64,000 nucleotides of DNA from DASRDB01 sp035652815 (GCA_035652815.1 DASRDB010000018.1:88356-152355); one strand, 5' to 3'. Shown: positions 34,406 through 43,695, numbered from the stretch's first letter. Translations and numbers: made by a program. The notes: generated by a model not told the origin, from the letters alone.

Positions 34406-35152
34406 ATGGCACAGACAGCAGACACATCGCAGACCTCCACAACCTCCTCTAAAAAGGCCCAGAAGCAGCAGAAAAAGCGCGCGAGACGAGAAGCAAAGGC
34501 CATGCTGGCGGTAGAGAGGGCAAAGCAGGCGCTTGAAAAAGCCGAGAAAAGACTGGCGAAAGCCCTTTCGCGGCGCGATGCGCGTGAGACTCGCCTGCGC
34601 AATCGCGAAGCCGAACTCGCTTCCCTGCGCTCCTCTCAGAGCAGCCAGGCTGGCGCGCCGGATAGCGGCTTCTCACAGCAAACGGGGCAGCCAGAAACGG
34701 TCGAAACAGGCAGCAACGGACACGAGGCAACCTCCACAAACCAGGAACAGTATAGCGATATTCCCACTCCGACGAATCAGATGCAGTCTCCGCCTCCCGT
34801 AGAGGGTCGCACCGACGTTGCCGAATCGGTGAGCGAGGAACAGAGCGAGTCCGTCTCCTCGAGCGAAACAGAGCCTGCCACTACTTCCGCCGCAGAGGAA
34901 GAGGGCCAGCCTGTCGGTTCCACTGAGACAGAGCCTACCACCACTTCCGCCGCAGAGGAAGGCGGTCAGCCCGCCAGTTACAGTGAGACCGGGCCTGCCG
35001 CAACGACCTCCTCAGAGCCGCCTGCCGAAGTGATGGCAGCCACCGGTTCCGTCTCCGAAAGCGCGAGCGGGAACACGTCCACTAATGAAGAATACCTGTC
35101 AGAAGAAGGCGAGACGAGTACTTTCCATAACGGTGGTGAGGAACAAGCTTAG
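34406..35152 (+). CDS. Low-complexity coiled-coil protein of unknown function
   Basis: A 248-residue protein. The N-terminal 75 residues are basic and helical (KKAQKQQKKRARREAKAML), with heptad spacing that suggests a coiled coil. The rest is rich in Ser, Thr, Glu and Pro, lacks hydrophobic core residues and contains an imperfect 20-residue tandem repeat beginning EPATTSAAEE. The ATG at 34406 is chosen because GAGG lies seven bases upstream. There is no signal peptide or membrane helix. Probably an intrinsically disordered cytoplasmic protein. Confidence 0.7.
   Translation: MAQTADTSQTSTTSSKKAQKQQKKRARREAKAMLAVERAKQALEKAEKRLAKALSRRDARETRLRNREAELASLRSSQSSQAGAPDSGFSQQTGQPETVETGSNGHEATSTNQEQYSDIPTPTNQMQSPPPVEGRTDVAESVSEEQSESVSSSETEPATTSAAEEEGQPVGSTETEPTTTSAAEEGGQPASYSETGPAATTSSEPPAEVMAATGSVSESASGNTSTNEEYLSEEGETSTFHNGGEEQA
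34871..35017 (+). repeat. 60-bp tandem repeat inside a coding region
   Basis: Units at 34871-34930 and 34931-34990, plus a partial third to about 35017, share ACTTCCGCCGCAGAGGAAG. Each encodes 20 residues. Confidence 0.8.
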
Positions 35153-35160
35153 AAACACGA

Positions 35161-35200
35161 GACCGGAAGCCATCCCCTTGCAGGTGGCTTCCGGTCTTTC
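35161..35200. terminator. Terminator resembling half of family C
   Basis: GACCGGAAGCCA pairs with TGGCTTCCGGTC across a 12-base loop, followed by TTT. The stem shares GGAAGCCA with family C, and the loop TCCCCTTGCAGG echoes its core. Confidence 0.8.
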
Positions 35201-35230
35201 CGCGCTTCCCACTCCTTTTTTATTACAATC

Positions 35231-36073
35231 TCAAGCAGCTTTCTTCGCGTAGCGGATATACTTCCAGCGCGTGCTGCGCGGGGCCAGCACACCTTTCTCT
35301 TTTAGCTTCAGGTAGATGGAAAGGGTGATGCCGAGCAGGACGCCGCCAATAATGTACGCGCCCAACACGTCAGAGGCCCAGTGATCGCCCAGGTAGATGC
35401 GCGATGGGCCGACCAGCACCACCATGATGGCCGAGACAATGAGCAAGGCGATACGCCACCAGTACTTTCCTCGGAAGAGAATCAGCCCGAAGGAGAACAG
35501 CAGGCCCCAGAAAGCAACATAGGCCATCACATGCCCACTGGGGAAGCTTTTCCCACTGGCAACCTGGAAAACCTCTACCAGGCTGGCTGATGGACGCGGG
35601 CGCGAGATCAACAACTTGATGCCAACGTTGATTAACGCGCTGACGATGGAATGAACCGGCACAATCAGGGCTTCCAGGCGCAGGTCAAGCACCCAGAAAA
35701 TAATCGCCGTCAGGATGATGAAGCCTGTGGAAAGCCAGGCAGCATTGCCCGGATAGCTCGCCGCTATCATTGTGTCTTTCACAAAGGGTGTTTGATTCTC
35801 TTGAAACTCGCGCGTAATGGCAACATCAATTCCCAACACGGGATGATAGTACACCCACCACGCCAGTAACGCAAAAAGCGCCATCCAGATTATATAGACC
35901 ATAATCAGAACGCGCCCCCAGTAGATCGTGCGGTACCAGGGCCTGCGGGCTTCGGCAACTTCCTGCTGCGCCTCAGCAACCGCCTGCTGCGCGCCTTCAG
36001 AAACCTGCTCTCCAACCGGCTTCTGCTCGTCTGGCGCTGGCTGAGGCTGTTCATCTATTCGTTTTTTCTGCAT
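35231..36073 (-). CDS. PAP2-family membrane phosphatase
   Basis: A 280-residue membrane protein with about six helices after a 50-residue charged N-terminus rich in Glu and Gln. The three PAP2 motifs are present: KLLISRPRPS, KSFPSGHVMAY with the catalytic His, and SRIYLGDHWASDVLGA with the nucleophilic His. Such enzymes act on phosphatidic acid, undecaprenyl pyrophosphate or similar lipids. The ATG at 36073 has GGGAGAG five bases upstream. Confidence 0.92.
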   Translation of the reverse strand: MQKKRIDEQPQPAPDEQKPVGEQVSEGAQQAVAEAQQEVAEARRPWYRTIYWGRVLIMVYIIWMALFALLAWWVYYHPVLGIDVAITREFQENQTPFVKDTMIAASYPGNAAWLSTGFIILTAIIFWVLDLRLEALIVPVHSIVSALINVGIKLLISRPRPSASLVEVFQVASGKSFPSGHVMAYVAFWGLLFSFGLILFRGKYWWRIALLIVSAIMVVLVGPSRIYLGDHWASDVLGAYIIGGVLLGITLSIYLKLKEKGVLAPRSTRWKYIRYAKKAA

Positions 36074-36218
36074 AGTCTCTCCCAACAAATCTCTATTCGA
36101 TAGCAACTATTATATATACGTATCCGTAGGGACAGGGGGATGTGGCGCAATCTATTTGACGGACGGCCCTTCTCCCAGGTACATTTTTAGTAGGCGTCAT
36201 CAAAAAGGGAGCTTTTTC

Positions 36219-37103
36219 ATGAAGATTGAAGTACGACCGGCCCGACCCGAGGACCGCGAGACAGTGTTAGCGTTTTGCCAGCAGACCTGGGATTGGGGCG
36301 ATTACATCGAATATGTCTGGGATGAATGGCTAAATGATCCCAATGGAAAGCTGTTCGTAGCAACAGCTGATGGCAAGCCGGTAGGACTGGCGCATATCGA
36401 AATGGTCAGCAGCAGCGAAGCCTGGTTAGAGGGAATGCGCGTCGATCCGGCCTATCGCAATCACGGTATCGCGAAGGCGCTGTTTGACGCGCAAATCGAG
36501 GAAGCCCTGCGCAGGGGCGCAACCGTAGTACGCCTGCTTACCGCCTCGACGAACGAAGCATCTATTCGCCTGGCGCAGCGCGCGGGCATGCAACAGGTGG
36601 GAGGCTTCGCGCCATATCACGCGGCCCCGCTCACTGATCGGCCTCGCAGTAATACTGGAATAGATACGCCAACGCTGGCAACCATCGATGACCTGGATGA
36701 GATCATCCACTATCTTAACGTCTCCAACATCTTTCCGGTGACGGGCGGCCTCTACTATCGCGGCTTCACAGCCTACGCTATTACACGCGAAATGCTGGCC
36801 CGGAAGATAGAGGCGCAGCAAATCTATCTCTTAAAGCGTTGGGATCGCCTGGATGGGCTGGCAATGGTTGAAGTCCGCGATTCGCGCCGGGGAAAACATC
36901 TCAATATTGGCTACATCGATGGCACCACCTCTGACTCCATTGGCCTGATCGCCTACGCCATGCGCCGCGTCATCGCCGAAATGAACCTGGAGCAGGTGAG
37001 CGCCAACGTACCGGACCAGATGATGATACAGGATGCTTTCCTGGGTGCCGAATACGAAACCGATGGCGAAGTATTCTATACATTCGAGCGGGCATTACCA
37101 TGA
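36219..37103 (+). CDS. GNAT-family N-acetyltransferase
   Basis: A 294-residue protein. The first 150 residues are a GNAT fold, with the acetyl-CoA loop in GMRVDPAYRNHGIAKALFDA and the terminal SIRLAQRAGMQQVG. The second half has a weaker, possibly degenerate GNAT-like fold that probably serves as a dimer or substrate module. The ATG at 36219 follows GGGAG. The acceptor is unknown. A small unknown gene follows 40 bases later. Confidence 0.85.
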   Translation: MKIEVRPARPEDRETVLAFCQQTWDWGDYIEYVWDEWLNDPNGKLFVATADGKPVGLAHIEMVSSSEAWLEGMRVDPAYRNHGIAKALFDAQIEEALRRGATVVRLLTASTNEASIRLAQRAGMQQVGGFAPYHAAPLTDRPRSNTGIDTPTLATIDDLDEIIHYLNVSNIFPVTGGLYYRGFTAYAITREMLARKIEAQQIYLLKRWDRLDGLAMVEVRDSRRGKHLNIGYIDGTTSDSIGLIAYAMRRVIAEMNLEQVSANVPDQMMIQDAFLGAEYETDGEVFYTFERALP

Positions 37104-37143
37104 TGTTGAAAGGTCATTCTATCGTGTGAAAGGAGTGATCGGC

Positions 37144-37533
37144 ATGAGTGATCGCATATATGAAGAGAATGATAACTCTCCTGAAACAGCATCTGGTTCT
37201 CAGGAAAAGTCACCTGTCATTCCACGACACACTGAGAATAGCATTAGAAAACTGCTATCTGGCCCATTCGAGGGTGGAGGAAGCATCCATAGTGTGGGGC
37301 AGCCGGAGATAACGCAGATAAAACTGATGACCACCCGTGAGGCCAGCGAACTGATCCACAACTTCATCAGTTTCCAGTATGACGACCTGGTCTGGTACGT
37401 TGAGTTTTTCGGAACCTTCTTTTTCGTGGGAGGTCCACCTGGATACCAGGGAAGCGGGCGTCCTCACAAAGCACGTGTTTTTAAGATTATCGACGATCAG
37501 ACAGGCGGATGCTTTGTGCAAGGGTTTTTGTAG
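37144..37533 (+). CDS. Unknown 129-residue protein ending in a repeat
   Basis: I do not recognise this protein. It has a hydrophilic N-terminus and a compact C-terminal domain with ASELIHNFISFQYDDLVWYV, an aromatic strand and GGPPGYQGSGRPHKARVFKI. AAAGGAG lies eight bases before the ATG at 37144. The stop codon TAG is formed by the first bases of the family A palindrome at 37529, so the C-terminus may have been altered by insertion of the repeat. Confidence 0.65.
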   Translation: MSDRIYEENDNSPETASGSQEKSPVIPRHTENSIRKLLSGPFEGGGSIHSVGQPEITQIKLMTTREASELIHNFISFQYDDLVWYVEFFGTFFFVGGPPGYQGSGRPHKARVFKIIDDQTGGCFVQGFL

Positions 37534-37606
37534 GGACGTGATTTATCGCGTCCTGCCTGGCATCGATGTACACCCCGGGCAGGACGCGATAAATCACGTC
37601 CCTACA
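37529..37606. repeat. Palindromic repeat, family A variant
   Basis: TGTAGGGACGTGATTTATCG pairs with the complementary right arm ending CACGTCCCTACA. It carries matching changes in both arms (GTGATT/AATCAC) compared with other copies. Confidence 0.88.
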
Positions 37607-37628
37607 AAAACCGCATTACACCCAACTC

Positions 37629-38873
37629 CTACGGATTCAAAATAAAATCCACATTAGGAATGTCGTGATAGCGCAGCAGCCAGCAGCCGTAGTTCATGCC
37701 GCCGCCAACAGCAGGTAGCGCGAGCCATTGACCATCATGCAGGCGGCCCTGGCGCAACAATTCTACCATCGCGGTCGCGATGCTGGCGTTGGAGAGGTTG
37801 CCATAATAGCGGAAGTTATCGACCAGTTTGTCCATTGTCGAGGGGGGCCAGCCGTAGTCGTTGATGAGTAGTTCGCCCATGCGGCGCGTGATGCGGGAAT
37901 TGGCCTGGTGAGGAATAATATAGGAGAGTTCATCGTGGCTCAGCACGGCATGGCGGCAGAGCGTGTCAACCGCCTCGGCCATTGCGCGTGGGGCTTCACG
38001 GAAGACCTCTTTGCCGTTCATCTTGGTGTAGCCAACCAGGTACTGGCTCAATACCTTGTTCAATTCCTTGCCCTGCCCGGCGTTGTACAGTTCGCGTATC
38101 TTCATGTCGACTTCCGCCATTTCGATCACGTCTTTGCGCAGGGGCGTCTGGTAATACAGGGATGGCCCCTGATTGGCATCGGAGCCATTGATGATATAGG
38201 TATCTTCGTCGCCGCGTTCAAGCAGGAAGGCGGATGCGCCCTCGCCAAACAGCGAACTGGTTTTCCAGTCGAGAACGTTCATGATGTTGGGCAGCAGACC
38301 TTCAGCCGTGACCAGCAGCACCAGTTTGGCGGTGCTGGCGGCCAGCACTTCGGCGCACATCTGAAAGGCTTCGGTCTGGCAGGCGCAGGCTCCCTTTAGC
38401 ATGGTGGCGCGCACCGGCTTGATGCCCAATCGCTGCTGCACCTGTCCGGCAATGGTCGGAAAAGCGTCATTGTCCGAGGAAGAGGCTCCAATAACGGTAT
38501 CGACCTCTGAGGCATCGCGTCCGGCGCTGGCAAGGGCGCGTTTCGCCGCGATTACCGCCATATCGACAAGCGTTTCATCGCGTGGAGCATTAGGGTCTTC
38601 GATCAGGCCGGGCGCGTCGTCTCCGGCCATTTTGCGACAAAGTTCAAGCGTGCTGGTGCGCACGTGGCGTGTGCTGAGTCCGGTTACGCGCTCCAGATCA
38701 TCGGCGCTGCGTGGGTCGCCGAGGCGGGTAGAAATATAGGCGAAAAATTCGTTCGTGATAATTCCTGCCGGGGCATAATTGCCAAGCCCAATCAGGCGCA
38801 CTTTCGCCTTTGTATAAACATCCGGCACAATGTAGACATAGTTCGGCCATTGTCCAGCGGGTGTTTGCGACAT
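37629..38873 (-). CDS. 3-oxoacyl-ACP synthase III-like condensing enzyme
   Basis: A 414-residue thiolase-fold enzyme. The catalytic Cys is in KGACACQTEAF, most likely Cys163, the His-Asn part is in IIPHQANSRI, and YGNLSNASI supplies the last conserved Asn. That is the KAS III/HMG-CoA synthase-like layout, with an extra N-terminal 25 residues. The ATG at 38873 follows GGAGGT; the longer frame enters a family B repeat. It probably joins acyl and malonyl units in lipid or secondary metabolism. No ACP or other fatty acid gene is adjacent. Confidence 0.88.
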   Translation of the reverse strand: MSQTPAGQWPNYVYIVPDVYTKAKVRLIGLGNYAPAGIITNEFFAYISTRLGDPRSADDLERVTGLSTRHVRTSTLELCRKMAGDDAPGLIEDPNAPRDETLVDMAVIAAKRALASAGRDASEVDTVIGASSSDNDAFPTIAGQVQQRLGIKPVRATMLKGACACQTEAFQMCAEVLAASTAKLVLLVTAEGLLPNIMNVLDWKTSSLFGEGASAFLLERGDEDTYIINGSDANQGPSLYYQTPLRKDVIEMAEVDMKIRELYNAGQGKELNKVLSQYLVGYTKMNGKEVFREAPRAMAEAVDTLCRHAVLSHDELSYIIPHQANSRITRRMGELLINDYGWPPSTMDKLVDNFRYYGNLSNASIATAMVELLRQGRLHDGQWLALPAVGGGMNYGCWLLRYHDIPNVDFILNP

Positions 38874-38960
38874 CGATTGTACCTCCAAAGAAAAGCGAAG
38901 CGGTGTTGTTTGCTGTAGTATAGCACATGCCTGGGGATGACGGAAAAACTGCCCATTGCC

Positions 38961-39100
38961 TGTCATCCTGAGCGCAGCGAAGGATCTCCGGTCTCGGCAC
39001 GCGATTCGGTTGGACACACGAGATCCTTCGCTGCGCTCAGGATGACAGGGGGCGAGGATTCCCTGTTCTTTATGTCAAGGTTCAGCATCGCGTCCCTACA
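38961..39100. repeat. Composite repeat: family B plus family A end
   Basis: A full family B palindrome (TGTCATCCTGAGCGCAGCGA at 38961 to GATGACA at 39047) is followed by GGGGCGAGGATT and, after 30 bases, by the family A end CATCGCGTCCCTACA. Confidence 0.8.
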
Positions 39101-39161
39101 CAAAATAAGAAGATGAGGCGTATCTGCCTCATCCTCTTATCATTGTTTTACGTGGTTGGAA

Positions 39162-39569
39162 TTACCAGCGGTCGCGGCGCTCACGGCGGTCGCGGCGCTC
39201 ACGGTTGCCGCCACCGTAGTTGTTATAGCTGCTGTTGCCGTAGTCATCGCGGCGTCCTGCTGCGCGAACTGGGCGGTGGTACTGGAAACAATCGCTGCAA
39301 TAAACCGGGCGGTCTTCGCGTGGAATGAACGGTACCGAGGTGGGGCGTCCGCAATCGGCGCAAGTCGTTTCATGGTATTCGCCGCGAGTACGGGGCGCGG
39401 CATTGTTGCCACCATTGCGACGAGCGGCGCGGCAGTCAGGACACCGACCGGGGCTGTTGGTCAAGCCCTTGCTCGCGTAGAATTCCTGCTCACCGGCGGT
39501 GAAAGTAAAGTCCTGGCCGCAATCTCGGCAGGTAAGGATACGATCCTGGTATCCTCCGTTTGACATCAT
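39162..39569 (-). CDS. Zinc-ribbon protein with Arg/Gly-rich tail
   Basis: A 135-residue protein with two zinc-ribbon units. The first has CRDCGQDFTF with a partner CPDCRAARR (a zf-trcl-like pattern), and the second CADCGRP with CSDCFQ. The C-terminal 35 residues are rich in Gly, Asn, Tyr and Arg and look like an RNA-binding tail. Proteins of this type are widespread in Chloroflexota, but the function is not known. The start is one of two adjacent ATGs, with GGGGAAC upstream. Confidence 0.85.
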   Translation of the reverse strand: MMSNGGYQDRILTCRDCGQDFTFTAGEQEFYASKGLTNSPGRCPDCRAARRNGGNNAAPRTRGEYHETTCADCGRPTSVPFIPREDRPVYCSDCFQYHRPVRAAGRRDDYGNSSYNNYGGGNRERRDRRERRDRW

Positions 39570-39855
39570 GGGTAATGGTTCCCCTTCTTAACTAAAAGAC
39601 TAACATCGCTCCGTCTGACTATGACTGTGTGCGCAAAGGGTCAGTTTCAGGAGATATACGCAACCAGAAAAAGTGTGTTACAAGCAATATCCTGTAGTGG
39701 TCAGGGAAGGTGAACTTCCAGAGAGGCAGGTTTACCAGGTTACCGGTGACGGAGCGAGACCAGGGCCAAGATAAGACTTACCTTTTCCAAACCACATATT
39801 CATTGTAACATAAACGCCAATAAAAGGAAATATGTTTTTTGACAAAATTCCAATT

Positions 39856-40605
39856 TCACCATTCAATCCGCGCCAGCGCATTGACGGACAGAACCGGACG
39901 GCCATGACCCGGATAGAGGAAGTAGACTTTCAGGCTACGCAGCGTTTCCACTGTTTCGTACAATTGGCGGCGATTCCTGCCGCCGCGCACGAACACGGTG
40001 CCTGCTTCCAGCGTCACCAGGGTATCACCGCTTATTAGTTCGTAGGTAAAAGGGTTGTAGAGGCAGATGCTTTCCCAGGCATTGCCGGGGCTGGCAATCA
40101 CACGCCAGTCGAGATGATTGGGCAGGCCATTCACATCTTGCAGCCAGATATCGATCTGCTGCACCTGCCGCTCATACTGCGGCCCAAACTGATCGAGGCG
40201 ATGGAAGGCTTCTCCGAGGCGCGGCGAAGTAAATCTCTGATATGCAGAGCTAGCTCCCCAATTTTCGCCGCTCGACCAGGCTTCCACCTGCCTGAGGGCT
40301 TCAATGGAGCAGGCTACCGGAGCCTTCGTCGCCTTACGCAGCGGCTCCACGCCCGAGGAATGATCAGCATGCAGATGCGTTAAGACAATCAAATCGATAT
40401 CCGTCGTGGGGCGATGCAGGAAATGTTGCAGGTAGTGCAGCGTCAACTGGGCGTTCAAGGCCGAACCCGGGTCTACTACTATCACCCGCTCCTCATCGAT
40501 GAGATAGGTATTCGACATCGCAAAACGATCGGTGATGGTATGCACGCGGCGCGGCGGCTGGGCAAGCGGTTGGAGATATGATTGGCTTTCGATGGCCGTA
40601 TCCAC
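39856..40605 (-). CDS. MBL-fold metallo-hydrolase
   Basis: A 249-residue metallo-beta-lactamase fold protein with LTHLHADHSSG (75-85) as the HxHxDH motif and a final GHGRP near the C-terminus as a late metal ligand. The GTG at 40605 has GGAGGG five bases upstream. There is no C-terminal winged helix, unlike the enzyme at 17311. The substrate is not known; glyoxalase II-like or lactonase activity would fit the fold. The family D palindrome lies upstream. Confidence 0.87.
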   Translation of the reverse strand: MDTAIESQSYLQPLAQPPRRVHTITDRFAMSNTYLIDEERVIVVDPGSALNAQLTLHYLQHFLHRPTTDIDLIVLTHLHADHSSGVEPLRKATKAPVACSIEALRQVEAWSSGENWGASSAYQRFTSPRLGEAFHRLDQFGPQYERQVQQIDIWLQDVNGLPNHLDWRVIASPGNAWESICLYNPFTYELISGDTLVTLEAGTVFVRGGRNRRQLYETVETLRSLKVYFLYPGHGRPVLSVNALARIEW

Positions 40606-40677
40606 TAGAACCCTCCGAACTCAGGAAGACGGGTTTCGCTTCTCACCATATCGTATCATTTGGGGTCAAGGGGAACA

Positions 40678-40749
40678 GTTCCAGGGCGACCGCGAGGGTC
40701 GCCCCTACGATAAGGCCTGTAGGGGCGACCCTCGCGGTCGCCCTGGAAC
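40678..40749. repeat. Palindromic repeat, family D
   Basis: Arms of 31 bases beginning GTTCCAGGGCGACCGCGAGG with the exact complement enclose GATAAGGCCT. It is the only copy in this window and lies between divergent genes. Confidence 0.88.
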
Positions 40750-40849
40750 CAGACACTTGTTGGAACAAATTGGCATCTGTTATAATGTCATCGATGTGTT
40801 TTTTACGAAATTTTAATATACAAATCAGGCATCAACGGGCGAGGGCAGC

Positions 40850-42136
40850 ATGACAACAAACTCCAGATTACAAGGATTATTAAGGGATTTCAGCCTGGTT
40901 GAAGTCCTGCAGATGATGGAGTTTGGAAGCATGACCGGGGCTATTCATCTCAAACAGCAGGCAACCGAGCGCATCGGCATCCTCTATTTCAAGGATGGCA
41001 AAATAGCCGGTTGCTCGGAACTGGACTCCGGCGCGCTCACCTTAGGCGATGTCTTGCAGCAACTTGGCATGGCGACCAGGCAGGATATTGACAGCGCCTT
41101 TTCGCGGCAAATGCAGGACGCCTTCGGCAAACGCATCGGCGAGCGGCTGGTTGAGATGCGCGTTATCAGCAACCAGCAATTGAAAGAGGCTTTACGCACG
41201 AAGGCTTTGTGGACGGCCCGCGAGCTGGCGCGCTGGAAGGAAGGTACCTACGAATTTGTTGCCAGCCCGGTTGGCCAATCTAAATCAATCCTGCCGTATG
41301 GAGAGGAATCGCTCGACCTCGAAGTGATGGGCGTCACAATGGAGATGGTGCGCTACACCGATGAATGGGAAATTCTGGAACGCTATCTCCCGCAGGGCAT
41401 GCATACTGCGCTCCAGCTTGCGCCCGCCATTCCTTATCCTACCATCTTTGACACCCGGACCATAGAATTGCTGGGCGCAGTGAATCGCCATCGCGTGGTG
41501 CGGCGCATCGCCAGCAGCCTGCGCCGACCAGAGTTGGAAGTCGCCCGTGACCTCGCTCAATTGATACAATACCGCCTGATAATGAATGTTTTCCAGGAAG
41601 GGCCATACCCGCGTGCCAATGGAAACGGGCGCGGCAGTTCCCCGGTGCGCCTGCCTGATCCAGCCGAGCGCCTGCGCATGGAAAGCTTTGAATTGCTCAA
41701 CCTGCTCAGCCGCATGGAGCAGGAGTGGCTGAACCGCGAGACGCCTGAAAAACAACTACCCGCCCTGGCCGAATTCGCCAACTGGACCATGGATGCCCTG
41801 GCCGAAACCTGCCGCGCCAACGGCACCGAGCTAGACCCCAACACGCTTTACAACCTGCTTGCGCGTAACGACCTGCACCACATGGGCAACTACTACTTTA
41901 GAATTGAAAACAACCATATCGATGTCAACAACTTCGCCTCGCTCTGCCAGGAAGTGCTACACGGCGATATTGTAAAGGCCAACGATTTCTTCGAGGAGGC
42001 TTCCATCGTCCTGCAACGCATCCTGCTCTGCATCTTCGACACTATCAACGGGCGCATTGCCTCGCTCTACGAACGCCTGGAAAACCAGGAGGTCTGGGAG
42101 GCCATGTTCACACAGTTTGGTTTGCCGAGGGGATAA
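40850..42136 (+). CDS. DUF4388 (PATAN-type) domain protein
   Basis: A 428-residue protein. The N-terminal 110 residues match DUF4388, with LLRDFSLVEVLQMMEFGSMT and GILYFKDGKIAGCS. The domain often regulates motility or gliding in delta-proteobacteria and is found in signalling proteins elsewhere. The rest is helical, with a winged-helix-like segment near HRVVRRIASSLRRPELEVAR. There is no catalytic motif. It could report to the histidine kinase system, but nothing in the sequence shows it. Confidence 0.8.
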   Translation: MTTNSRLQGLLRDFSLVEVLQMMEFGSMTGAIHLKQQATERIGILYFKDGKIAGCSELDSGALTLGDVLQQLGMATRQDIDSAFSRQMQDAFGKRIGERLVEMRVISNQQLKEALRTKALWTARELARWKEGTYEFVASPVGQSKSILPYGEESLDLEVMGVTMEMVRYTDEWEILERYLPQGMHTALQLAPAIPYPTIFDTRTIELLGAVNRHRVVRRIASSLRRPELEVARDLAQLIQYRLIMNVFQEGPYPRANGNGRGSSPVRLPDPAERLRMESFELLNLLSRMEQEWLNRETPEKQLPALAEFANWTMDALAETCRANGTELDPNTLYNLLARNDLHHMGNYYFRIENNHIDVNNFASLCQEVLHGDIVKANDFFEEASIVLQRILLCIFDTINGRIASLYERLENQEVWEAMFTQFGLPRG

Positions 42137-42200
42137 AAATAAACAAACAAGCAAAATGCCAGTGGGCGCGCCCACTGGCATTTTGCTTGTTTGTTTATTT
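42137..42200. terminator. Perfect 64-base palindromic bidirectional terminator
   Basis: AAATAAACAAACAAGC through a GGGCGCGCCC centre to the complementary half fills the space between two convergent stops and overlaps one of them by two bases. Confidence 0.85.
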
Positions 42201-43695
42201 ACTTCTTAGCGGAATAGGACACGAAAACGGTCTTGATCTCGCTGAATTCTTCCACAGCACGCCAGCCGAGTTCGCGATGGCCGTTGCCGCTGGCCTTCAT
42301 GCCGCCGAAAGGCAGGTGAATCTCTGAACCCGTTGTGGGAGCGTTGAAGTAGACCAGGCCGGAGACGATATCACGCATGGCGCGGAAGGTCAGGCGCGCA
42401 TCCTCGGTAAAGACTGCCGTTGACAGGCCGTATTCAGTCGAGTTGGCAACCTCTATCGCCTCTTCATAGCTATTCACGGGCATGATCGAGACGAACGGCC
42501 CGAAGACCTCTTCCTGGGCGATGCGCATCGATGGACTGACCTCGTTGAAGATGGTGGGTTTGTAAAAAGCGCCCTCGCTGTATTCGCCATCGGTGAGCGG
42601 GCTGCCACCTGCCACCAGCTTCGCGCCCTCCATCTGCCCGACCTTCGTATATTCATGTACAGCGCGCACGCGGCCCATATTGACCAGCGGCCCCATATCT
42701 ACATCAGAGCGCAGGCCATCGCCAATGCGCAGTTGCTCGGCAGCCGCGATCAATCGCTCTGTAAAAGCCTGCTGGACGGAACGATGCACAATCACGCGGC
42801 TGGTGGCCGTACAACGCTGCCCGGTGGTGCCAAACGCGCCCCAGGCCACACTCTGCACCGCAAGGTCAAGGTCGGCATCTTCCAACACAATCACCGCGTT
42901 CTTGCCGCCCAGTTCGAGCGAGCAACGGCGCAGGTCGCGCCCGCATATCTCGGCAACCCGCCTGCCCACGTCGGTCGAGCCAGTGAGCGAAATCATGCTG
43001 ATCTTCGAATGGGACGCCAGCGCATTACCAAGCGTGCCGCCTGGGCCAGTGATTACATTGAGAACGCCAGCAGGCAAACCCGCCTCGCTCAACACCTCGG
43101 CCAGTTTCAGCGCGAGCAGGGGTGTATCGCTGGCAGGCTTCAGCACAACCGTATTGCCAGCCAGCAAAGCGGGAAAGGTCTTCCAGGCGGGAATCGCCAT
43201 CGGGAAGTTCCAGGGAGTGATGATGCCAACCACGCCGAGCGGCTGGCGCAGCGTCAAACAGAGTTTATTGGGCAGGGCCGAGGGAACGGTTTCGCCTTCC
43301 GCGCGCCGCCCTTCACCCGCGATATATTTCGCGACATCGATAGCAACCTGCACATCACCCAGCGTCTCTTTCAGGATTTTTCCCATCTCGCGGGTCATGA
43401 GCGTAGCAAGTTCCTGTTTGCGCTGCTCTAAAATAAGCGCGGCGCGCAGCAGGATTTCGCCGCGTTCGGGCGCTGGAATAGCAGCCCAGGCAGGTTGAGC
43501 CTTCGCCGCCGCCTCGACTGCTTCGTCGAGATCGGCCAGGTTCGATTTCTGGAAGTATCCAATCACTTCGGAGGTACGAGCCGGATTGGTGCTGGCAAAC
43601 GTCTCACCACTCTGTGAGTCGCGCCACGTGCCCCCGATGAAATTTTGATAGATAACGCCCTGCTCCGCCTTTGGCGCAGGAGTAGAAATGGACAT
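42199..43695 (-). CDS. NAD(P)-dependent aldehyde dehydrogenase
   Basis: A 498-residue aldehyde dehydrogenase. The catalytic Cys295 lies in TTGQRCTATSR, the general base Glu261 in LELGGKN, and Asn163 in PWNFPM, with the nucleotide-binding LTGSTDVGRR. The layout resembles succinate-semialdehyde or 2,5-dioxovalerate-type enzymes. The ATG at 43695 has GAGGAG upstream. The substrate cannot be fixed. It converges with the DUF4388 gene. Confidence 0.93.
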   Translation of the reverse strand: MSISTPAPKAEQGVIYQNFIGGTWRDSQSGETFASTNPARTSEVIGYFQKSNLADLDEAVEAAAKAQPAWAAIPAPERGEILLRAALILEQRKQELATLMTREMGKILKETLGDVQVAIDVAKYIAGEGRRAEGETVPSALPNKLCLTLRQPLGVVGIITPWNFPMAIPAWKTFPALLAGNTVVLKPASDTPLLALKLAEVLSEAGLPAGVLNVITGPGGTLGNALASHSKISMISLTGSTDVGRRVAEICGRDLRRCSLELGGKNAVIVLEDADLDLAVQSVAWGAFGTTGQRCTATSRVIVHRSVQQAFTERLIAAAEQLRIGDGLRSDVDMGPLVNMGRVRAVHEYTKVGQMEGAKLVAGGSPLTDGEYSEGAFYKPTIFNEVSPSMRIAQEEVFGPFVSIMPVNSYEEAIEVANSTEYGLSTAVFTEDARLTFRAMRDIVSGLVYFNAPTTGSEIHLPFGGMKASGNGHRELGWRAVEEFSEIKTVFVSYSAKK

